Assembly: GCA_963971405.1 (NCBI GenBank) | Contig: OZ020490.1 | Span: 30,653,464 to 30,717,463 of the forward strand | Direction: 5' to 3' | DNA from: Psococerastis gibbosa | Taxonomy: Eukaryota > Arthropoda > Insecta > Psocodea > Psocidae | Length of the DNA stretch: 64,000 nt | Shown here: positions 43,101 to 44,976 of the stretch, piece after piece | Position numbering within the stretch: the stretch's first letter is position 1 | Layout of the letters: each line of letters opens with the position of its first letter | Program-made: the position numbers and the translations under genes | The notes under the pieces: generated by a model | The model's database searches: none | What the model saw: only the letters and a program-made list of their open reading frames with translations | Told to the model about the DNA's origin: nothing

Positions 43101-43439
43101 TCCGGATAGGCCTCCTTGCGCAGTATCAGATCCAGGAAGTACGTCGTCACCTCATACAACTGACCCATGCCCTTGGGGTTCCACGAGGGGTCCGACTTGT
43201 ACGGGCCGTCCAGCACGGGCTCGGAGTACTCGATGTCGGCGAAGGGCGAGGCGTCTTTGCCCGCGGGGGGCCGGGGCGAGGTCGAGGGGCTGACGCCGCC
43301 ACTGATGAGCTGCTTCATGCGCTCCTTCATGTTGAGCGCGCTGTTGCCGTACTGCGCATGCGCCGCGGACGCCGCCAGGAGCAGCCAAGCCACTGCTGCT
43401 GCCCCGTGCATACCGGCCGTGTTATTGCTCCATTGTTTT
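6550..43439 (-). CDS. Prominin-like (CD133 family) pentaspan membrane glycoprotein gene, 16 coding exons
   Basis: Sixteen exons on the minus strand join in frame (965 codons plus 2 nt), each bounded by AG acceptor and GT donor. The product has a signal peptide, five membrane segments and two large extracellular loops, the order typical of prominins. Telling matches are the Cys-rich turn after TM1 (FCCCRCLGRCG), the paired Cys of loop 1 (ESCRREPTC), the TM3 end LMCGICG, the loop 2 motif LLGPAARRRL, and the TM5 segment FIPALFLSIKL. Prominins are cholesterol-binding proteins of plasma-membrane protrusions; in insects they are known from photoreceptor membranes. Length is near the usual 850-1000 residues. 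The introns are full of repeats; intron 1 is 16.5 kb. The start is the ATG at 43411, followed by a clear signal peptide. The 3' end is open, see exon 16. The orthologue (prominin versus prominin-like) cannot be settled by eye, so no symbol is given. Confidence 0.93.
7430..7720 (-). pseudogene. Non-LTR retrotransposon ORF2 C-terminus (Cys-His knuckle) fragment
   Basis: The minus strand reads VTDHGLFRAHMAKLG, then after a frameshift CRHCSESEETVEHVVGHCLA and LWRARLDCFGAA. The CxxC...H...C knuckle after a ...TDHG.F..H..K.G segment is the classic end of Jockey/R1/I-type LINE proteins. It is broken and 5'-truncated, and lies in the intron between exons 15 and 16. Confidence 0.7.
8459..8841. mobile_element. 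TIR element with ATCGCTCATGCACGAGAAAA ends
   Basis: The 30-bp end at 8459-8488 is repeated inverted at 8812-8841 (TTTTCTCGTGCATGAGCGAT). The 320-bp interior is AT-rich and noncoding. It lies inside a family K repeat (CTGTGCATTTTGATATAT / CTGATATGTACCTC flanks). Confidence 0.7.
8992..9894. mobile_element. 903-bp TIR element with TTAA target and internal tandem repeats, family C
   Basis: The ends are GAGTGTACAGCCCGTAGGAA and CCTACGGGCTGTGCACTC, flanked by TTAA (8988-8991) and ATAA (9895-9898). Inside, a block of about 170-180 bp (GTTGTAGAAGACTACTTTAT, TTTTCGAAATTGTAG) repeats about four times and then inverts. TTAA targets suggest a piggyBac-type MITE. No coding capacity. It lies between exons 15 and 16. 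Confidence 0.75.
10001..10153 (-). CDS. Prominin-like exon 15 (cytoplasmic tail)
   Basis: It encodes residues 886-935. The polar, disordered peptide starts GDKKQSRSRNYQESYDNSNG and ends NDSRFHDMANK. The acceptor is ttatgtgcAG and the donor AA|GTAAGA. I see no known domain. The frame joins exon 14 at AA|T and exon 16 at AA|G. Confidence 0.88.
10187..10400 (+). repeat. tRNA-derived SINE, near full length
   Basis: The head CATGTAGAGTAGTGGTACAG to GGTTCGAGGC resembles a tRNA (A- and B-box spacing). The body has TTTTCTGGCCATGCTTCGGA and CCCTAACTCCGCTAGG, then an A-rich and (ATTT)n tail. It lies just upstream of exon 15 in intron 14. Confidence 0.75.
10724..10780 (-). CDS. Prominin-like exon 14 (cytoplasmic tail, 57-nt exon)
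   Basis: It is a small exon encoding residues 867-884 (EYLYDAYADRDNIPLAVT), flanked by split codons TC|G and AA|T. It is Tyr- and Asp-rich like the start of the tail in other prominins. The acceptor is tttgaAG (weak) and the donor AA|GTAAGT. Exact frame on both sides supports it despite its size. Confidence 0.85.
11112..11239 (-). CDS. Prominin-like exon 13 (TM5)
   Basis: It encodes residues 824-865 plus two bases. NGFWASVGWCLLLFIPALFL then SIKLSSLY is TM5 (826-850) and the start of the cytoplasmic tail; vertebrate prominins show the same FW...LLPALIFAVKL pattern. The acceptor is ttgtgcAG and the donor TC|GTAAGT. Confidence 0.94.
11743..11920 (+). pseudogene. Non-LTR retrotransposon C-terminal fragment (RTE-like post-RT region)
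   Basis: The frame contains FPIVIYGMDGG then LEVGILRRMLRISWRDRISN and AEVPRRMHTEADF. The pattern YG-x-E/D...LRRML-x-ISW-x-DRISN is typical of the region after the reverse transcriptase domain in RTE and related LINEs. The frame is cut at 11918-11920 (TAA) by the MITE that begins at 11921. Confidence 0.7.
11921..12524. mobile_element. Composite TIR element (MITE) carrying a LINE 3' end, copy 1
   Basis: Inverted arms of about 65 bp (GGCGGCCATTCCACTGGCGA at the left, its near complement at 12455-12524) are flanked by TAA (11918-11920 and 12525-12527). A second inner palindrome (TAAATTAAGTTATAATATGG around TGTCTGCTACC) lies at 12345-12430. Between the left arm and the inner palindrome is an antisense LINE 3' fragment. 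A second copy of the same composite is at about 22100-22790. Confidence 0.65.
12005..12348 (-). pseudogene. LINE ORF2 C-terminus and 3' UTR fragment (captured copy 1)
   Basis: The minus frame contains FLSVKAYNLLPLSVKSALNL then TIYRDKIKKQLSQYLE, the usual end of LINE reverse transcriptase proteins (NLLP...K..LK..L). It is followed by a 3' UTR with GGGGGCCCAGCACAGGCTCG. The terminal TTTAC-rich tail seen in copy 2 is missing here. Confidence 0.7.
12528..12831. mobile_element. 304-bp palindromic MITE with TAA target duplication
   Basis: Near-perfect inverted arms of about 138 bp (start AGCTGGCCATTCACGAGGGC) surround a short loop. TAA is on both sides (12525-12527, 12832-12834). It abuts the composite MITE ending at 12524, sharing its right-hand TAA, so it inserted into that target duplication. 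The TWA target points to the PIF/Harbinger group. Confidence 0.8.
12886..13100 (+). repeat. tRNA-derived SINE, near full length
   Basis: The head has GGTTCGAGTCCC (B box). The body matches 10187-10400 and ends AGAACAACAAAAAGGC plus ATTT repeats, within 10 bp of the exon 12 donor side. Confidence 0.77.
13108..13266 (-). CDS. Prominin-like exon 12 (end of loop 2)
   Basis: It has 53 codons, residues 771-823. LVNNFAQEYLDYVQVYLQRV is followed by IGRCGVVSKVYNATQVAGCS and RLVDPF. The Cys pair and the RLVDPF approach to TM5 match the vertebrate order (C...A-x-D...C...IIDPLN). NAT is a glycosylation site. The acceptor is gtttcAG and the donor TTT|GTAAGT. Confidence 0.94.
13660..13995 (-). CDS. Prominin-like exon 11 (extracellular loop 2)
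   Basis: It has 112 codons, residues 659-770. LSGAIANVNLLELAAQLREH aligns in pattern with the SPAGVNLL...L region of vertebrate prominins. A helical segment follows (VDKVQEGVERIKSNVSILRQ), with likely N-glycosylation at NVS, NNTS and NGT. Two acceptors lie 7 nt apart (gtacAG|CTTTCAG|GTG). Only the upstream one keeps the frame, since the downstream one reads GTG CAA TAG. The donor is GTG|GTGAGT. The local GC content is high. Confidence 0.93.
14062..14545 (+). pseudogene. Ty3/Gypsy-like retrotransposon integrase C-terminal fragment
   Basis: An open frame of about 160 codons begins at NQTLVNRIRCRIN, continues with ASWTTIAKLCVDDYNNTIHS and TKFSPAYLLNG (the end of the integrase core) and ends with a C-terminal module (FHKGDFVYVSKGN...RNGPFKILNR). 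The protease, reverse transcriptase and N-terminal integrase parts are absent, so it is a truncated relic. It lies antisense in intron 10 of the prominin-like gene, about 65 bp upstream of exon 11. A purine-rich AATGGAGG at 14574-14581 followed by TGTAAATT could be the polypurine tract and 3' LTR start. Confidence 0.75.
14582..14880 (+). repeat. Possible 3' LTR remnant of the Ty3/Gypsy-like fragment
   Basis: AT-rich noncoding sequence begins TGTAAATTATAAATT directly after a candidate polypurine tract. I could not find the matching 5' LTR or a clear CA end, so the extent is a guess. Confidence 0.3.
15100..15375 (-). repeat. Family G dispersed repeat ending beside the exon 10 donor
   Basis: It matches 29895-30160 almost base for base: GGCTGGAGACCGTTATCAAT, GCACAAGATAAGTACGCAAT, GTAAGACTTCGATATTTTTT and GCCTCGTAAGGCATATTATG. 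A further partial copy is at 23275-23440. Its edge lies about 15 bp inside intron 10. Confidence 0.75.
15390..15630 (-). CDS. Prominin-like exon 10 (extracellular loop 2)
   Basis: It has 80 codons, residues 579-658, after the split Ser578 (TC|G). It starts VCHQNKSIYTTLKLVNVFNI, matching the C-x2-N/K...Y-x-TL pattern of loop 2 in prominins, and carries TLLGPAARRRLVELSQ, the most conserved loop 2 segment. The donor is CTG|GTAACT. A dispersed repeat begins only about 15 bp beyond the donor (15100-15375). Confidence 0.94.
15830..15905 (+). repeat. tRNA-derived SINE 3' end
   Basis: ATTCCTAGATGATTGTGAGA, then TATAGCCCTAACTCCG and TTGGCTTACTAATAGAA, in intron 9 of the prominin-like gene. Confidence 0.6.
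15963..16203 (-). repeat. Family F repeat, reverse, ending in (TAC)n
   Basis: It matches the middle of family F in reverse (CCTGGTCACCTCCGA, GGTTCGGAATCCACTATAAT) and ends in a short TAC microsatellite (16184-16201), in intron 9. Confidence 0.65.
16458..16667 (-). CDS. Prominin-like exon 9 (TM4, start of extracellular loop 2)
   Basis: It encodes residues 509-577. GVWLIFLLAGVLMILSLAHF completes TM4 (about 504-530). Cys539 follows in the VLVCRP context expected just after TM4. The rest (DQLFKIVDRFVKLDSIYNYK) starts loop 2. The acceptor is ttgttgcAG and the donor TC|GTAAGT. A decayed copy of this acceptor and the first half of the exon sits about 140 bp upstream (16690-16820). Confidence 0.94.
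16690..16890 (-). pseudogene. Decayed duplicate of the acceptor and 5' half of exon 9
   Basis: The minus strand from 16820 repeats the intron 8 end (cttattgcAG) and then a TM4-like sequence, LASVLMILNLA against LAGVLMILSLA in exon 9, with an internal deletion and a later frameshift. The pseudo-acceptor AG is 140 bp upstream of the real one. A further scrap of the same exon (about 30 bp around CCGCCACTGTTC) lies at 16862-16885. Confidence 0.72.
16972..17130 (-). CDS. Prominin-like exon 8 (TM3 and second cytoplasmic loop)
   Basis: It encodes residues 456-507. It opens YYIGLGMSCALLLILLCLTM (TM3), then GLMCGICGKRPEDLY, the small cytoplasmic loop with two Cys seen at this place in prominins, and enters TM4 (SRFLI). 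The acceptor is gttttcAG and the donor AT|GTAAGT. Confidence 0.94.
17131..17818. other. Intron 7 of the prominin-like gene
   Basis: AT-rich, with a 14-base G run (17573-17586), T-rich runs at 17700-17745 and no recognised element. Confidence 0.5.
17819..17948 (-). CDS. Prominin-like exon 7 (end of loop 1)
   Basis: It encodes residues 413-454 between split codons G|GT (Gly412) and AG|G (Arg455). The peptide EKLESAATKIKYSINEMSN is followed by an acidic stretch (DQADHYVDEYAIYR) leading into TM3; the equivalent vertebrate segment is also acidic and Tyr-rich. The acceptor is tgttgcAG and the donor AG|GTAATC. Confidence 0.92.
18039..18262 (-). repeat. Reverse partial copy of the tRNA-like TIR element
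   Basis: It has the same body in inverse orientation. Its tRNA-like part (18067-18132) has lost about 6 nt, including the TTCGA of the B box. With the copy at 18281-18698 it forms an inverted pair around 18270. Confidence 0.7.
18281..18698 (+). mobile_element. TIR element enclosing a tRNA-like sequence
   Basis: Terminal inverted repeats of roughly 100 bp (left from TACATTGTAGTATTATATGG, right ending CCATATAATACTACAATGTA) surround a body that contains a 72-nt tRNA-like sequence at 18521-18592. The body starts CATTGCCTTTATGCAATTAA. TA at both ends could be a mariner-type target. A reverse partial copy lies directly upstream (18039-18262). Confidence 0.7.
18521..18592 (+). ncRNA. tRNA-like sequence inside the TIR element
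   Basis: It folds as a cloverleaf: acceptor GGGCTTG/CAAGCCC, D arm GTCCAGCGGTTAAGAC, anticodon stem ACGCC/GGCGT, T arm GTGGG/CCCGC with B box GGTTCGAATCC. Loop position 33 is C instead of T, the nominal anticodon is ambiguous (AGT here, GGT in the sister copy), and it is part of a repeat. I treat it as a tRNA-derived promoter or pseudogene, not a working tRNA. Confidence 0.6.
18780..19275 (+). pseudogene. Two tandem remnants of a LINE C-terminus
   Basis: The better unit (18981-19275) reads GDKKLQWFGHAQEWEKKGSP and, after a frameshift, RTPIGRPRTTLEEGIKQLAK. The pattern LQWFGH...GRPRTTL is typical of RTE-type LINE ends. The unit before it (18780-18960) repeats the last part (GRPAVL/GERGK...RQPSGW region) with more decay. 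Both end in a short A-rich run. Confidence 0.65.
19398..19575 (-). CDS. Prominin-like exon 6 (extracellular loop 1)
   Basis: It encodes residues 353-411 plus one base (178 nt). It starts LPDLSRTFASIRNLVGNGSS and runs through a helical stretch (NLDNIKQQVMRSVQDSIPYV) resembling the loop 1 region of vertebrate prominins before TM3. NGS is a possible glycosylation site. The acceptor is cgttgcAG and the donor G|GTAAGA. Confidence 0.92.
19700..19775 (+). repeat. hAT-like terminal inverted repeat fragment
   Basis: CAGTGGTTCCCTAACTGTGG then TCCGTGGACCACCG, followed by its near complement GGTGGTCCACGGACCA. CAGTGGTTCCCAA-type ends are common in hAT elements. Only this short piece is present. Confidence 0.4.
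19988..20097. repeat. ~110-bp imperfect hairpin
   Basis: CACCACGCTTAGAAATGTTT pairs with AGGTATTTCGCAGGGTGGTG, and AATACTGGACGGCAC with GTGCCTTCCAGTGCT. A tip TTCCATGTATTGGAACATGG also folds. Both strands stay open, a trivial result of the palindrome. Probably a short MITE. Confidence 0.55.
20657..20812 (-). CDS. Prominin-like exon 5 (loop 1, conserved Cys pair)
   Basis: It has 52 whole codons, residues 301-352, phase 0 at both ends. It starts VQKMAAELGDDLKTVKRDLK and carries ESCRREPTC. The two Cys, about six residues apart, match the conserved pair in loop 1 of prominins, likely a disulphide. The acceptor is gttccAG and the donor CAG|GTAATG. Confidence 0.93.
21493..21626 (-). CDS. Prominin-like exon 4 (extracellular loop 1)
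   Basis: It encodes residues 257-300 (134 nt) after the split Asp256. The peptide AGKIVKDQLANASHAVVLSN is followed by a helical region ending DIDKTTRE. NAS is a possible N-glycosylation site. The acceptor is ttcttAG, the donor GAA|GTAAGT, phase 0. A palindromic MITE lies about 70 bp upstream in intron 3 (21693-22074). Confidence 0.92.
21693..22074. mobile_element. ~380-bp palindromic MITE, family B
   Basis: Arms of about 130 bp begin GGCAAACCGGAGTCGCCGAT and end ATCGGCGACTCCGGTTTGC. The arms include TGGAACGCAGAACAATGAAA and GAATTTTTTCTCCTAATTTT. The loop has CAACTGTGGCGAATTGGGG. No coding capacity. It lies in intron 3 just upstream of exon 4. Confidence 0.82.
22100..22790. mobile_element. 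Composite TIR element carrying a LINE 3' end, copy 2 (left end eroded)
   Basis: It contains the same inner palindrome half (TGTCTGCTACTACATTATAA, 22188-22207), the same junction AAGTTAAGTATCTACATACT, a LINE 3' end in the same relative place, then ATAGTCTCCTTAAAACAAAA and a terminal arm (ATCGCCGGTGGAATTGCCGC). It is in the opposite orientation to copy 1. The left arm is degraded. Confidence 0.6.
22273..22722 (+). pseudogene. LINE ORF2 C-terminus and 3' UTR with TTTAC tail (captured copy 2)
   Basis: FLSVKAYNLLPLTVKLALNL and TIYKAKIKKQLSQYPEIK match copy 1 at 12005-12348. The 3' UTR runs to GAAGGAAATAAAAATTTACT and ends in short TTTAC repeats, the usual LINE 3' terminus. Nothing upstream of the last ~90 codons is present. 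Confidence 0.72.
23275..23440 (-). repeat. Family G repeat, partial
   Basis: AAATATCGAAGTCTTACACA, GACCCGGTCAAAAACTC-like and GCAGCCATATTGATAACCGT blocks of family G, in intron 3. Confidence 0.65.
24014..24201 (-). CDS. Prominin-like exon 3 (end of TM2, extracellular loop 1)
   Basis: It encodes residues 194-255 (188 nt, phases 2 in and 1 out). It starts FGVVCAFVTNEQM, completing TM2 and entering loop 1, and continues with a helical stretch (SLIDSAKTGLKDTQLYLRNT). The acceptor is ttttgcAG and the donor G|GTTAGT. The frame joins exon 2 at CT|G and exon 4 at G|AT. Confidence 0.93.
24648..25112. mobile_element. TIR element of ~465 bp in intron 2
   Basis: The left CGCAGTGTTCGTGTTATCGA is answered by GATAACCCCAACACTGTGAT at 25094-25113. 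The arms continue imperfectly (GTTAACACACCGATAACC against GTGTGTTAACTTGG). The interior is AT-rich and noncoding. Confidence 0.55.
25560..25870 (-). pseudogene. LINE C-terminal remnant (FGHVM...WLKNLRQWFG type)
   Basis: The minus strand reads KKLKLMFFGHVMKYDEKYHL and later TFWLKNLRQWFGKSAASLF, with stops between. The order K-L-x-FGHVM-R/K...KY-x-LL...W-L-NLR-x-WFG is that of RTE/CR1-like LINE proteins. It lies in intron 2, beside the third exon 2 copy. Confidence 0.6.
25960..26060 (-). pseudogene. Third, degraded copy of the 3' half of exon 2
   Basis: Another copy of the same exon segment lies a further 160 bp away. It still matches around GAGCGACACGACCC and CTGCTTCTTATCGTCGC, but has an early in-frame stop, small indels in the KRGFIA region and a mutated donor (ATAAGT). 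Together with 26113-26226 it shows a stepwise tandem expansion and decay. Confidence 0.7.
26113..26226 (-). pseudogene. Second copy of the 3' half of exon 2, nearly intact, with its donor
   Basis: On the minus strand this repeats exon 2 from CRCLGRCG to its end, including the donor ACT|GTAAGT, 172 bp beyond the real exon end. Over about 105 bp the reading frame is open and almost unchanged; I see one clear replacement (Glu to Lys in SKLEK) and a few silent changes. The 5' half of the exon is missing, but a TGTAG stands where an acceptor would be needed. It is probably skipped; a rare alternative exon is possible. Confidence 0.75.
26293..26557 (-). CDS. Prominin-like exon 2 (TM1, Cys-rich turn, TM2)
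   Basis: It covers residues 105-193; the split codons are G|AT (Asp105) and CT|G (Leu193). The acceptor is tttttcAG, the donor CT|GTAAGT. Residues 131-156 form TM1 (VIAVGLAFVVLLPFAGLIF), then CCCRCLGRCG, a basic cytoplasmic loop, and TM2 from residue 180 (FIATLLLIVAVII). The TM1 end plus Cys cluster is the strongest prominin signature in the window. The 3' part of this exon with its donor is repeated twice more downstream in intron 2 (see 25960-26226). Confidence 0.95.
26640..26800 (+). repeat. Family F repeat, 5' part
   Basis: GCCTGCTTTCAGCATTTCTG, AAGCAACCCTGTCAGTCTGG to GACTGACAGGGTC, in intron 1 near exon 2. Confidence 0.65.
27575..27915 (+). repeat. Family F repeat, near full copy
   Basis: CTAACGCCTGCTTTCAGCAT to CTCTTATAGAATCAACATGG with all internal blocks. 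The flanks (27480-27560 and 27920-28050) match the element at 50890-51475. Confidence 0.7.
28640..28870 (-). pseudogene. LINE C-terminal Cys-His knuckle remnant
   Basis: The minus frame has SNLFLCPLCFQGEGNADHLF then SCSG. CPLC...G.ADHLF.C is the zinc-knuckle motif that closes many LINE ORF2 proteins. Downstream codons are frame-disturbed but end with GLPAKDGRWLKK, similar in position to the tail at 31013-31177. Confidence 0.5.
28905..29060 (+). repeat. tRNA-like TIR element, internally deleted copy
   Basis: The left TIR (TACATTGTAGTATTATATGG to AACTTTG) joins directly to the tRNA-like part (about 28963-29033, GGTTCGAATCC intact, loop CCGGTTA) and then GTTTTTTCTATATCCTCTAA. Confidence 0.65.
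29895..30160 (+). repeat. Family G dispersed repeat (intron 1)
   Basis: Reverse-orientation sister of 15100-15375. Unclassified. No conserved reading frame. Confidence 0.72.
30770..31560 (+). repeat. Family D repeat carrying the LINE tail insertion
   Basis: The 5' part is missing; it starts near AATAATGGCAGGGTACGCAA and ends after AATTTTGATCATCACAAAT. A 165-bp LINE tail interrupts it at 31013-31177. Confidence 0.72.
31013..31177 (+). mobile_element. 5'-truncated LINE 3' end with poly(A) tail and 10-bp target duplication
   Basis: The insert encodes STLCHAGRMDANHLHHCAQL, then PKNIISLYWEARRRMAELPR and GVG, stops at a TAA formed with the first A of the tail, and ends in 27 A before the target duplication. 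AACCTATCAA flanks it (31003-31012 and 31178-31187). The same site is empty in the sister repeats, for example near 41610 (...AGAAGCAAACTATCAAGGGG). Confidence 0.85.
31624..32346. mobile_element. Family B MITE interrupted by a family A MITE
   Basis: The left arm (GCAAACCGGAGTCGCCGATA, from 31625) and right arm (to ATCAATGACTCCGGTCGC near 32350) match 21693-22074. The 384-bp family A copy sits inside the left arm. Confidence 0.8.
31710..32093. mobile_element. Family A MITE nested in family B MITE
   Basis: It has the same arms as 42295-42683 and a TAA duplication (31707-31709, 32094-32096). It interrupts TTTTCTCC|TAA|TTTTGAT of a family B element; the uninterrupted site is seen at 21788-21804. 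Confidence 0.85.
32745..32935 (-). repeat. tRNA-derived SINE, reverse copy
   Basis: Starts TTTTTTTGTTCTATCACAAT, contains GGCGGAGTTAGGGCTATAAG and ends with the reverse tRNA-like head (GGGACTCGAACC at 32869-32880, the complementary B box). Confidence 0.75.
32940..33830. other. Unannotated part of intron 1
   Basis: No repeat of the families above and no convincing coding sequence. It contains tandem-free, moderately AT-rich sequence. Confidence 0.4.
33880..36435. repeat. Large region between inverted TGCCATAACGTTATCCGGTA ends, with internal duplication
   Basis: A 20-bp match of opposite sense bounds about 2.55 kb. Inside, a block at 34735-34915 is repeated, diverged, at 35190-35345 (ATCTGGACTRTATACAACAC start). 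Five C or G runs of 9-17 bases occur at 34183-34197, 35470-35484, 35827-35837, 35958-35974 and 36069-36080. No coding frame is convincing. It could be an old TIR element. Confidence 0.4.
36440..38160. other. Unannotated part of intron 1
   Basis: 36880-37300 is a reverse copy of a dispersed block also at 4570-4770 and 42770-42925 (ACAATTCAATGAATG, GCGACTGAAGAGG). 37300-38000 is AT-rich with A and T runs. No coding signal. Confidence 0.4.
38319..38703. mobile_element. Family A MITE (intron 1)
   Basis: It is a 385-bp palindromic copy with ends GGTGCCCATTCTACCGACCG and its complement. The flanks are TTA on the left and TGA on the right, so one target base has changed. The inner loop contains TTAATTTTAGTTTGTTTGTT, as in other copies. 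Confidence 0.8.
38765..38940 (-). repeat. tRNA-like TIR element, reverse partial copy
   Basis: ACCGAAATTAGAGGCTATGA, then a reverse tRNA-like segment (38796-38867) with B box intact. The right TIR is lost; a detached arm (AAAGTTAATTTAATGTCAGT) is at 39365-39395. Confidence 0.62.
38941..39047. mobile_element. Short palindromic MITE, family E
   Basis: GGCGGGGATTCCACCAACGT and its complement GACGTTGGTGGAATCCCC enclose TGACGTGGTAGCAGACATT, an internal segment shared with family A. No clear target duplication. Confidence 0.65.
39085..39300 (+). repeat. tRNA-derived SINE with a short GGTTA repeat in the head
   Basis: Same family. The head contains an expanded TTAGGTTAGGTTAGGTTA (39113-39130), resembling the insect telomeric repeat TTAGG but probably a local slippage event. 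Confidence 0.72.
39630..39830 (-). repeat. tRNA-derived SINE, reverse copy
   Basis: TTTTTTGTTCTATTACTAAG to the reverse head GGGACTCGAACCAACAACCT and CTCTACATGTC. A short MITE begins at its end. Confidence 0.75.
39834..39964. mobile_element. Short palindromic MITE, family E
   Basis: GGCGGGGTTTCCACATACGT to TGTGGAAACCCCGCC, a nearly perfect inverted repeat around TTTAGTATGTCTTTAATG. It abuts a SINE on its left. Confidence 0.7.
40420..40814. mobile_element. Family A MITE (intron 1), variant ends
   Basis: It has the same arms and core, but the ends read GGCGGGGTTTCCACCGACCG and CGGTGGAAACCGCGCC. Target duplication is unclear. Confidence 0.75.
40880..41150 (-). pseudogene. LINE reverse transcriptase C-terminal fragment
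   Basis: The minus frame reads SLRNRRVSADCIFFHKLINS and MLDAPTILERVQLRVNVRNTR. The pattern L..RR...D..F.HKL.N...D.P..L......V...TR is the standard thumb/C-terminal region of Jockey/CR1-like LINEs. A stop follows TR and more LINE-like codons (LFVADSLSKAPLSRIL) continue behind it. Confidence 0.65.
41170..42045 (+). repeat. Family D dispersed repeat, ~830 bp
   Basis: It starts GAACCGGTCCGAGTTTACTC, then GCTTTCCAATTTAT; ends TACGTATAAATTGGAAA. The inverted GCTTTCCAATTTAT/ATAAATTGGAAAGC ends suggest a TIR element. Inside are a long G run after GATATCTCG, the segment AAACCAAATAGGTTTTTGGG, and a GACA/CAGA tetranucleotide tract before TTTTGTAAAAACCACTTTT. No reading frame. Confidence 0.75.
42250..43050 (+). 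repeat. Family F repeat split by a MITE and a second insertion
   Basis: GGGGAGTTGACTGACAGGGT ends at the MITE (42295-42683). Family F resumes TATAGTGGATTCCGAACCAC, is broken again by an unrelated block at 42760-42925 (also at 4570-4770) and closes with AACATGGTAAGGCCGTTGAC. Confidence 0.68.
42295..42683. mobile_element. ~385-bp palindromic MITE, family A (copy inserted in family F repeat)
   Basis: The long inverted arms carry CCACCGACCGGCTAGGGC at the outer end and GCATTGCAGAATGCAAATGA-like inner segments. TTA is duplicated at 42292-42294 and 42684-42686. Family F repeats elsewhere read CTCCTGATTATAGTGG uninterrupted, giving the empty site. There is no coding capacity. The TWA target and CCACC-type ends suggest PIF/Harbinger mobilisation. 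Confidence 0.85.
43099..43439 (-). CDS. Prominin-like exon 1 (start codon, signal peptide)
   Basis: The coding part is 43411 to 43099 (313 nt, residues 1-104 plus one base). It begins MHGAAAVAWLLLAASAAHAQ, an n-region, a hydrophobic core and a likely cleavage site after AHA. A disordered Ser/Pro stretch follows (GVSPSTSPRPPAG), then an extracellular N-terminal region with MGQLYEVTTYFLDLILRKEA, the usual juxtamembrane prominin N-terminus. The donor is GAAG|GTCAGT. A pyrimidine-rich acceptor (ctttacAG) ends at 43440, so a noncoding exon should lie upstream. An ATG at 43433 opens a three-codon uORF (ATG GAG CAA TAA) that ends 10 nt before the start. The exon is clearly more GC-rich than its surroundings. 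Confidence 0.9.
43422..43433 (-). promoter_or_regulatory. Three-codon uORF before the prominin-like start
   Basis: ATG GAG CAA TAA begins six bases inside exon 1 and ends 10 nt before the main ATG. The uORF start has a strong context (A at -3, G at +4); the main start has G at -3 but C at +4. It could lower translation or work by reinitiation, which is inference. Confidence 0.5.
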
Positions 43440-43534
43440 CTGTAAAGAAAAAGAAGAATGTTAGCAGAGGGTCTTTTTACACTCTTTTTAGGGAACAACG
43501 AAAATTGATGCTGCACGGTAAAAAGTTGCCTTAA

Positions 43535-43897
43535 GAGTGTACAGCCCGTAGGAAATTGTCAGCCCGAAATTTAATACTTTTTATTTTTTATTTAATTAAC
43601 TAAGAATGTTTATTAAAGATTTGGCTCATCAAAGTTGTAGAAGACTACTTCATGCATCATATTATAAGATATTTTTAATTTTCGAAATTTTTCAGAAACA
43701 TGCAAATATTTTATAAACAATAACTTTTCACGTATTATCGATTTTATAAAAAATATACCTTATTACTGTATATGATGCATGAAGTAGTCTTCTACAACTT
43801 TGATGAGCCAAATCTTTAATAACATGCTTAGTAAATTAAATAAAAAAATAAAAAGTATTAAATTTCGGGCTGCCACTTTCCTACGGGCTGTACACTC
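43535..43897. mobile_element. 363-bp family C MITE just upstream of exon 1
   Basis: GAGTGTACAGCCCGTAGGAA to GGGCTGTACACTC, with TTAA on both sides (43531-43534, 43898-43901). It contains one block of the tandem unit of the 903-bp copy, inverted about the centre. It ends about 95 bp from the exon 1 acceptor, in the presumed 5' UTR intron. Confidence 0.82.
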
Positions 43898-44207
43898 TTA
43901 ATCCTTAAATCTGAAATAGCAGTCCCCTGTCTAGCAGAGTTAGGTTCCCCCGGTCCATCCGATACCTGCATGTAAGACGGGAAAGCATAAATGTTTATAG
44001 TAAAAGCGGACGTCCTGGCAGTTGAGCCATGTAAAGACTACGCTCGACACCAATATATGCGGGAATATGGGAGGATGCATCATACAATTATCCACCGTTA
44101 GACTGGCCAATTTGCGCAATGCGATTGACCCTATACACGGTGACTCACAATACTCCGCTCTGCGCTACTACCGCCTGCTGGACACTGGTACCTTTAGTAC
44201 CCTTATG

Positions 44208-44976
44208 GCTTTCCAATTTATACGTAGTATAAAGAAAGCTTTGTGATGGTAGAAATTTCCAGTTCCGAGCTTTCAACGGATTTACACGTTTTGAGGTACC
44301 AAGAAAGTGGTTTTTACGAAATGTGTGTCTGTCGCTCTGTCTGTCTGTCTGCCTGTCGCTCTGTCTGTTCATCGATTTCCGGGCAAACTACTCGGTCGAT
44401 TTTGATGAAATTTGGCATGTAGGTTCACAAAAATCATACCTCACGACCGTTTTTATTATTTTGGGATAACTCAATTTGAGGGGGTTTTATTCTCAAAAAA
44501 CTCCAAAATAACGTCTAAACAAATTATTTCTCAAAAACGGCTCCAACTATTTCTTTTAAATTCACATATATTGTAGCCGTTATTAATGTTAACAAAATGC
44601 GGGGGGTCACTTATCCCTTGATAGTTTGCTTCTGGGGGTAAAAAAATAAAATTAACTAAATTTTAGGTGTTAAATTGAGGTAACGAAACCAGACAGGTTG
44701 CTTTCCCAAAAAACTAATTGGATTTGTGCAAAAAATTTTTTTTTTTTTTTTTTAAATGATAGAAAATTCACGCTGAAATGAATAATGTGCTGGTCTGACC
44801 TATCTAGAATTTACCTCGCATCCAGTGGCGTCACGTGGACAACCCCCCCCCCCCCCCCCCCGAGATATCCAAAATTTAACCATAGCAAAATTATTTAACA
44901 TGAAATTACTCATTTTCTCTATCTACTAATTTTGATAAATTGGAAAGCAAGTTCGAGTAAACTCGGACCGGTTCTT
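44208..44976 (-). repeat. Family D repeat, reverse copy
   Basis: It has the same parts as 41170-42045 in inverse order, with a 19-base C run (44843-44861) and CTGT tetranucleotides near 44340. Confidence 0.75.

Noticed and set aside
43167..43534. Open frames of 92-157 codons on the plus strand over exon 1
   Set aside because: They are shadows of the GC-rich exon 1 on the opposite strand.
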